NCBI GenBank assembly: GCA_006226375.1
Contig: SBHC01000063.1
Coordinates: forward strand, 248,001 to 312,000
Direction of reading: 5' to 3'
DNA: 64,000 bases
From: Deltaproteobacteria bacterium
GTDB taxonomy: Bacteria; Myxococcota_C; UBA6777
Position numbers and translations under genes: made by a program. This document shows, piece after piece, positions 59,803 through 64,000 of this stretch (position 1 is its first letter; each line of letters opens with the position of its first letter). The notes under the pieces were generated by a model. It was given only the letters and a program-made list of their open reading frames with translations, did not search any database and had not been told where the DNA came from.

Positions 59803-61608
59803 ATGGGCCAACAAACGCTCAAAGTCCCCGACATCGGGGATTTCCAGGACGTGGATGTCATTGAAGTTCACGTAAAAGAAGGCGACACCGTCGCCATTGA
59901 CGATCCACTTGTAACCCTTGAGAACGACAAAGCATCTCTCGATCTTCCAGCCACCGCTGCTGGAACCATCAAAGAGATGAAAATAAAGCTTGGCGACAAA
60001 GTTAACGAAGGGGACGATATCCTCGTCCTTGAAGTGGAAGGCGATGGAGACGCCGCAGACACAGGAAGCGCAAGCGCATCTTCGGACTCCAAACCATCCA
60101 CAGAAGAAGCGAAGGCTGCGGAAGCACCCAAGGCTGAGAAAAAGTCCGAGCCAGCCAAACCCATCCCCAACGCGGCCAGCTACGACGGTCCCCACGATAT
60201 CGAAGCCGAAGTGTTGGTGCTTGGCTCTGGCCCTGGCGGCTATACCGCAGCGTTTCGCGCCTCTGACCTTGGAAAGAAGACCGTCCTCGTTGAACGCTAC
60301 CCCAGCCTTGGCGGTGTGTGCTTGAACGTTGGATGCATTCCTTCCAAAGCCCTGCTCCACGCGGCCAAGGTCATTGAAGATGCGCAGAGTTTTGCGGGTC
60401 ATGGGATCCAGTTTGCGGCTCCCAAAATAGACCTCGACGCCCTGCGCAACTGGAAAGACAGCGTCGTCACCAAGCTGACGGGTGGACTGCAAGGTATGTC
60501 CAAGCAGCGAAAGGTCGAAGTTGTCCAAGGCTACGGTCGCTTCCTTAGCCCCTACCACCTCGAAGTCGATAACGACGGCGACAAAAAGGTGGTGAAGTTC
60601 GAGCAGTGCATCATCGCTGCAGGTTCGCAGGCAGTGAAGCTACCGTTTATCCCGGAAGATGAGCGAATCATCGACTCCACAGGAGCGCTTGAGCTTCGGT
60701 TTATCCCGAAGAACATGCTGGTGATTGGCGGTGGTATCATCGGCTTGGAGATGGCTACGGTGTATTACGCACTTGGCGCAAAGATCTCCGTGGTCGAGAT
60801 GATGGACGGCCTGATGATGGGCGCTGACCGCGACATCGTCCGCCCCTACCAAAAGTGGGTGCAGCAACGATACGAAAGCATCATGTTGGAGACCCGCGTG
60901 ACCAAAGTGGAAGCTCTCAAGAAGGGCTTGAAGGTTCACTTTGAGGGCAAGAACGCTCCCGAAGAACCCGTCTACTACGACATGATCCTTGTTGCAGCTG
61001 GACGAACCCCCAACGGCAAGAAGATCGACGCAGACAAAGCCGGCGTGTTTGTGGATGACCGAGGCTTTATCCCTGTCGAAAATGGCACCATGGTCACCAA
61101 TGTGCCCCACATCTTCTCGATCGGTGACATCGTGGGACAGCCCATGTTGGCTCACAAAGCAATCCACGAAGGGAAAACAGCGGCTGAAGTTTGCGCTGGA
61201 CATTCCTCGTACATGGACGCCAAGGTCATTCCCAGCGTCGCGTACACGGATCCAGAGGTCGCCTGGGTTGGCTTGACCGAGACCGAAGCCAAAGAGAAAG
61301 GCGTTGCTTACGGCAAAGGAACCTTTCCATGGGCTGCGTCAGGCCGCTCCCTCGCGCTGGGCCGGAAGGAAGGCCTCACCAAAGTCATCTTTGACAAAGA
61401 GAGCGGTCGTGTGTTGGGCGCAGGCATTGTCGGAACCAACGCAGGCGATTTGATCGCCGAAGTGGCCCTCGCCATTGAGATGGGCGCCGACGCACAAGAT
61501 GTGGGTCTGACCATTCACCCTCACCCTACCCTTTCGGAGACGGTCGCTCAGGCAGCCGAAGCCTTCGAGGGAACCATCACCGACCTCTACCTCCCCAAAC
61601 GAAAGTAA
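59803..61608 (+). CDS. lpd: Dihydrolipoamide dehydrogenase (E3) with N-terminal lipoyl domain
   Basis: 601 residues, with AGGAG upstream. Residues 1 to about 80 are a lipoyl domain nearly matching that of E2, with E-N-D-K-A-S and Lys43. A Glu/Ala/Lys linker of 50 residues follows, then the flavoprotein: FAD site G-S-G-P-G-G-Y near residues 144-150, redox disulphide C-L-N-V-G-C (Cys173/Cys178), NAD site V-I-G-G-G-I-I-G-L-E, and the dimer-interface H-P-H-P-T-L-S-E. Lipoyl-E3 fusions are known in some bacteria (for instance Neisseria and others) but are not the E. coli arrangement. Last gene of the operon, 80 bp after aceF. Confidence 0.94.
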   Translation: MGQQTLKVPDIGDFQDVDVIEVHVKEGDTVAIDDPLVTLENDKASLDLPATAAGTIKEMKIKLGDKVNEGDDILVLEVEGDGDAADTGSASASSDSKPSTEEAKAAEAPKAEKKSEPAKPIPNAASYDGPHDIEAEVLVLGSGPGGYTAAFRASDLGKKTVLVERYPSLGGVCLNVGCIPSKALLHAAKVIEDAQSFAGHGIQFAAPKIDLDALRNWKDSVVTKLTGGLQGMSKQRKVEVVQGYGRFLSPYHLEVDNDGDKKVVKFEQCIIAAGSQAVKLPFIPEDERIIDSTGALELRFIPKNMLVIGGGIIGLEMATVYYALGAKISVVEMMDGLMMGADRDIVRPYQKWVQQRYESIMLETRVTKVEALKKGLKVHFEGKNAPEEPVYYDMILVAAGRTPNGKKIDADKAGVFVDDRGFIPVENGTMVTNVPHIFSIGDIVGQPMLAHKAIHEGKTAAEVCAGHSSYMDAKVIPSVAYTDPEVAWVGLTETEAKEKGVAYGKGTFPWAASGRSLALGRKEGLTKVIFDKESGRVLGAGIVGTNAGDLIAEVALAIEMGADAQDVGLTIHPHPTLSETVAQAAEAFEGTITDLYLPKRK

Positions 61609-61613
61609 GGAAA

Positions 61614-61630
61614 GCTGTCCTTCCGACAGC
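61614..61630. terminator. Weak hairpin after the pyruvate dehydrogenase operon
   Basis: GCTGTC and GACAGC pair around CTTCC just after the lpd stop. A pyrimidine-rich stretch with a CTTTCC run follows about 20 bases later but no true T-run. It lies between converging genes, so it may serve as a bidirectional end. Weakly supported. Confidence 0.3.
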
Positions 61631-61656
61631 CGCCTTCCGCCCCAACCTTTCCCCTG

Positions 61657-62088
61657 TTATGCAACCTTCCACAACATCCATGCAACAATAGCAGCCTTGA
61701 TCGACCACAGCACGGTTCGGATCCAGTTGGTGGAGACCAAGCGTTGTGCCACGTCCTGGTTAAGACCTTGTCCAAGTTGTCCGTGAAGAGGCACTTGCAA
61801 CAGGAAAGTCGAGAGCCAGATCATCACCACCAACCCAAGCAACACCCATTGCCAAACAGAGACTTGTTCAGGTAGAAAGCATAGTCCTGCTGCAGCAATA
61901 AGCTCTCCCAACATCAAGGGAACCACCAGGAGAGAGATTCCTGTTGTGTGATGCTGGTGCAGTTGGACAAACCGATTCGAGTCCATGTAGGCAAACGCTG
62001 GGTAGTGAACCAGTTGAATCACCCAGATCACCCCAAACATACCGAATGTGGTGATGGTTTGCACAAGAGAGAAAGCCTTTCCAAGCAT
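61657..62088 (-). CDS. Four-helix membrane protein of unknown function
   Basis: 143 residues, with AAGGTT before the ATG. Four hydrophobic helices. The first contains W-V-I-Q-L-V-H-Y-P-A-F; later come L-L-V-V-P-L-M-L-G-E-L and the final T-N-W-I-R-T-V-L-W-S-I-K-A. The V-H-Y-P and N-W-x-R-T-x-x-W pair recurs in a family of small uncharacterised bacterial membrane proteins. No enzyme motif. Divergent from the SDR gene with a 44-bp gap. Confidence 0.65.
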   Translation of the reverse strand: MLGKAFSLVQTITTFGMFGVIWVIQLVHYPAFAYMDSNRFVQLHQHHTTGISLLVVPLMLGELIAAAGLCFLPEQVSVWQWVLLGLVVMIWLSTFLLQVPLHGQLGQGLNQDVAQRLVSTNWIRTVLWSIKAAIVAWMLWKVA

Positions 62089-62132
62089 ACCGAGAACCTT
62101 TGCTGTGACTGTGAGATGGAGGAGAGAGATCC

Positions 62133-63095
62133 ATGAGCGACAACGTCCCTGCCACTGTTCCCAAGAAGTGGACCGCTGAACACATCCCCGACCAAACTGG
62201 CAAAGTCATCGTAGTGACTGGTGCCAACAGCGGCCTGGGCCTGGAAACCTCGCGGGAGATGGCTCGCCGTGGAGCCCAAGTCATTATGGCCTGTCGAACC
62301 GCCAGCAAGGCCGAAGCTGCCATCGCTGACATCAAGTCCGATGTGCCGGATGCAAAGCTTACGTTCATGCCGCTGGATCTCGCGAGCTTGGAGTCGGTCC
62401 GCTCCTTTGCAGAGGCGTTCACAGAACAACACACCAAGCTCGACATCCTTTGTAACAACGCGGGAGTGATGGCTCTTCCCTACAGCAAGACAGCCGATGG
62501 ATTTGAGATGCAGTTTGGCACCAACCACATCGGTCACTTCGCGCTCACCGGCCTTTTGCTCGATACACTGCTGGCGACCCCTCAGTCACGCATCGTCAAT
62601 GTGAGCAGCCTTGCCCATGTCCCAGGCAAGATCAAATTCAAGGACATCAACCACACAAAGTTCTACAACAAGTGGCTGGCGTACTGCCAAAGCAAGCTGG
62701 CCAACCTGCTCTTCACCTACGAGCTGCACCGGAAGTTACAAGCGAGGGGAAGCGACACACTCTGTGTTGCCAGCCACCCAGGATACACATCGACGAACCT
62801 GCAACTGGCCGCTTCCCAGATGAAAGGCTCCAAGTTCTGGGAGCGCATCTGGGCGATGCTCAACGGCACGTTTGCCCAAAGCACTCCCGCAGGAGCCTGG
62901 ACCAACTTGTATGCCTGCACAGCACCCCACATTGAAAGCGGTGACTTTGTCGGTCCCAAGGGGTTGTTTGAGTTGCGAGGACATCCAGGAAAGACCAAGT
63001 CCACCAAACGCTCCCGCAACAAAGAAGACGCCAAGCGACTCTGGGACTACTCCGTGGAACAAACAGGCGTAGCCTACAGCGCCCTCAACGACTAA
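62133..63095 (+). CDS. Short-chain dehydrogenase/reductase (retinol-dehydrogenase-like)
   Basis: 320 residues, with GGAGGAGAG before the ATG. The Rossmann motif T-G-A-N-S-G-L-G is at 29-36, followed by C-R-T, D-L-A-S-L, and L-C-N-N-A-G-V-M. The catalytic Ser lies in V-N-V-S-S-L-A-H, and the Tyr/Lys pair is Y-C-Q-S-K (Tyr184, Lys188). H-P-G-Y-T-S-T follows. The length and the T-N-H-I-G-H-F-A-L-T segment fit the RDH11-14/WWOX/protochlorophyllide-reductase-like SDR group, probably NADP-linked (Arg after the second strand). Substrate unknown. Confidence 0.88.
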   Translation: MSDNVPATVPKKWTAEHIPDQTGKVIVVTGANSGLGLETSREMARRGAQVIMACRTASKAEAAIADIKSDVPDAKLTFMPLDLASLESVRSFAEAFTEQHTKLDILCNNAGVMALPYSKTADGFEMQFGTNHIGHFALTGLLLDTLLATPQSRIVNVSSLAHVPGKIKFKDINHTKFYNKWLAYCQSKLANLLFTYELHRKLQARGSDTLCVASHPGYTSTNLQLAASQMKGSKFWERIWAMLNGTFAQSTPAGAWTNLYACTAPHIESGDFVGPKGLFELRGHPGKTKSTKRSRNKEDAKRLWDYSVEQTGVAYSALND

Positions 63096-63123
63096 TCCTC
63101 TTCATCCCCTCTTCAATGCGAAG

Positions 63124-63906
63124 TTAGAAGTTGTCTTTGCGAGTGCGGGTCGCTTCAAACACAGCCACAGGATCGGACGCGTCTTTTCCCATTTCAGCGG
63201 CAGCTTGTTGGATGGATGGAGCATCCACTCGCAAGAACGGGTTAACCGCGAGTTCCTTTCCGATGGTTGTCGGGATGGTGGGCTGTCCTTCGTCGCGCAG
63301 CTGCTTCACTTCCACCTCAAACGCTTTCAACTCCAGGTTTTCAGGATCCACAGCCAAGGCAAAGCGAACGTTGGACGCTGTATACTCATGGCCACAATAG
63401 ACCTTGGTCTCCGGTGGAAGGGCCGCCAACTTCTGCATGGACTCGTGCATTTGCGCGAAGGTCCCTTCGAACACACGACCACAGCCTGCCGCAAACATCG
63501 TATCACCACAGAACACGGCGTCAGAGCCGGCAAAGTGATACGCGATATGTCCGATGGTATGACCTGGAGTAAACAGAACCTTGGCTTCACAAGCACCCAA
63601 GGAAACGGTGTCACCTTCGTCGACAAAGTCGGTAGCATCAGGCAAGCGCTTCTGGTCGTGGATGTAGCCGTAGACCTTGAGGCCTGGATACTTCTCCTTC
63701 AGGCCCTTCGTTCCGTCGATATGGTCCCAATGATGGTGCGTTAAGAAGATCGCTTTGGGTGTCCAGCCTTTCTTGTTGAGGAAAGCAATCATATCTTCGG
63801 CGTCAGGACAATCGACAATCCCAACATCGCCTGTGTCCTCACACCGCATCACATACGAGTAGTTGTCGCTGAGTTGTGGAACAAGCATGACCTCTAATTT
63901 TGCCAT
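63124..63906 (-). CDS. gloB: Hydroxyacylglutathione hydrolase (glyoxalase II)
   Basis: 260 residues, with AGGAAG eight bases before the ATG. The metallo-beta-lactamase signature T-H-H-H-W-D-H is at 56-62 (ligands His57, His59, Asp61, His62). F-T-P-G-H-T-I-G-H and D-T-M-F-A-A-G-C-G-R follow, then Y-C-G-H-E-Y-T and N-P-F-L-R. These late segments distinguish glyoxalase II from generic beta-lactamase-fold enzymes. The length equals that of typical GloB. It hydrolyses S-D-lactoylglutathione in methylglyoxal detoxification. Confidence 0.92.
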   Translation of the reverse strand: MAKLEVMLVPQLSDNYSYVMRCEDTGDVGIVDCPDAEDMIAFLNKKGWTPKAIFLTHHHWDHIDGTKGLKEKYPGLKVYGYIHDQKRLPDATDFVDEGDTVSLGACEAKVLFTPGHTIGHIAYHFAGSDAVFCGDTMFAAGCGRVFEGTFAQMHESMQKLAALPPETKVYCGHEYTASNVRFALAVDPENLELKAFEVEVKQLRDEGQPTIPTTIGKELAVNPFLRVDAPSIQQAAAEMGKDASDPVAVFEATRTRKDNF

Positions 63907-63940
63907 AGTCTTTTCTTCCTATCTGGAGTACGTACAGAAC

Positions 63941-64000
63941 TTATCGAGCGTTGCGCAATCGGCTGGCAGCTTCTTCAAGGACTTCATCTTTTTTGCAGAA
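63941..64000 (-). CDS. C-terminal end of a probable class I/II aminotransferase (rest outside window)
   Basis: The frame is open from the window edge to TAA at 63941-63943, giving 19 residues: F-C-K-K-D-E-V-L-E-E-A-A-S-R-L. That is the typical ending of PLP-dependent class I/II aminotransferases (R-F-C-F-x-K-x-x-E-x-L-x-x-A-x-x-R-L). Too short for more than a tentative call. Its stop lies 34 bp upstream of gloB on the same strand, so the two may be co-transcribed. Confidence 0.45.
   Translation of the reverse strand, partial: FCKKDEVLEEAASRLRNAR

Overview
The window looks like chromosome of a Gram-negative bacterium of the Myxococcota/deltaproteobacterial type. This is inferred from the gene content and not from any marker gene. 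The signs are an outer membrane (LpxR-like protein, LolA-like fold), an unusually large share of exported lipoproteins with Asn/Ser/Gly/Asp linkers, Cys-rich tandem-module surface proteins of kinds common in myxobacteria, and a very large Ser/Thr kinase-ATPase-TPR protein. GC content is moderate, coding is dense (about 45 genes), and intergenic gaps are mostly short. I see no rRNA, tRNA, insertion sequence, prophage or CRISPR array, and no recognisable defence island.

Layout. 1-4.9 kb: end of a Kelch-like gene, a lipoprotein with beta-propeller-type repeats, then holB (clamp-loader delta prime) and a ricT-like PSP1 gene with a very basic tail. 4.9-17.2 kb: small membrane/exported proteins, a 1053-residue GH67N/DUF4838-like lipoprotein, a LolA-like protein, a CE15-type esterase lipoprotein, an exported protein with an internal duplication, and a 660-residue protein of about 13 Cys-rich modules. 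17.4-20.3 kb: rsmI and selB, translationally overlapping. 20.6-23.9 kb: a transmembrane protein with zinc ribbon, highly charged blocks and TPR, and a small membrane protein. 24.2-29.6 kb: the kinase-AAA-TPR protein followed 3 bp later by an LpxR-like lipid A deacylase.

29.6-41 kb: Cys-rich lipoprotein, alpha/beta-hydrolase lipoprotein, HCCA-isomerase-like DsbA-fold protein, a 1237-residue protein with 19 Asp/Cys repeats and four PPC-like domains, class II amidotransferase, an exported Cys-duplication protein, DUF4286 protein, Rpn-like protein and a fibronectin III lipoprotein. 41-53.8 kb: two paralogous COG4880-type beta-propeller lipoproteins bracket a nitrilase-family hydrolase, an overlapping METTL25-like methyltransferase, a disordered protein, a cytochrome P450 and an exported protein. 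53.8-64 kb: hemerythrin-like protein, exported basic protein, the complete pyruvate dehydrogenase operon (aceE-aceF-lpd, E3 carrying its own lipoyl domain), a four-TM protein, an SDR oxidoreductase, a glyoxalase II and the last codons of a probable aminotransferase.

How the genes fit together: the housekeeping part covers replication (holB), ribosome modification (rsmI), selenocysteine decoding (selB) and pyruvate oxidation (aceEF-lpd). Most of the rest is envelope or surface biology. The observations I rate highest are the paralogous propeller lipoproteins, which share an upstream palindromic block; the kinase-ATPase coupled to a lipid A deacylase; the Asp/Cys-repeat plus PPC surface protein; and two unrelated exported proteins each built from a duplicated cysteine motif. 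I did not find a clear, complete, previously undescribed system.
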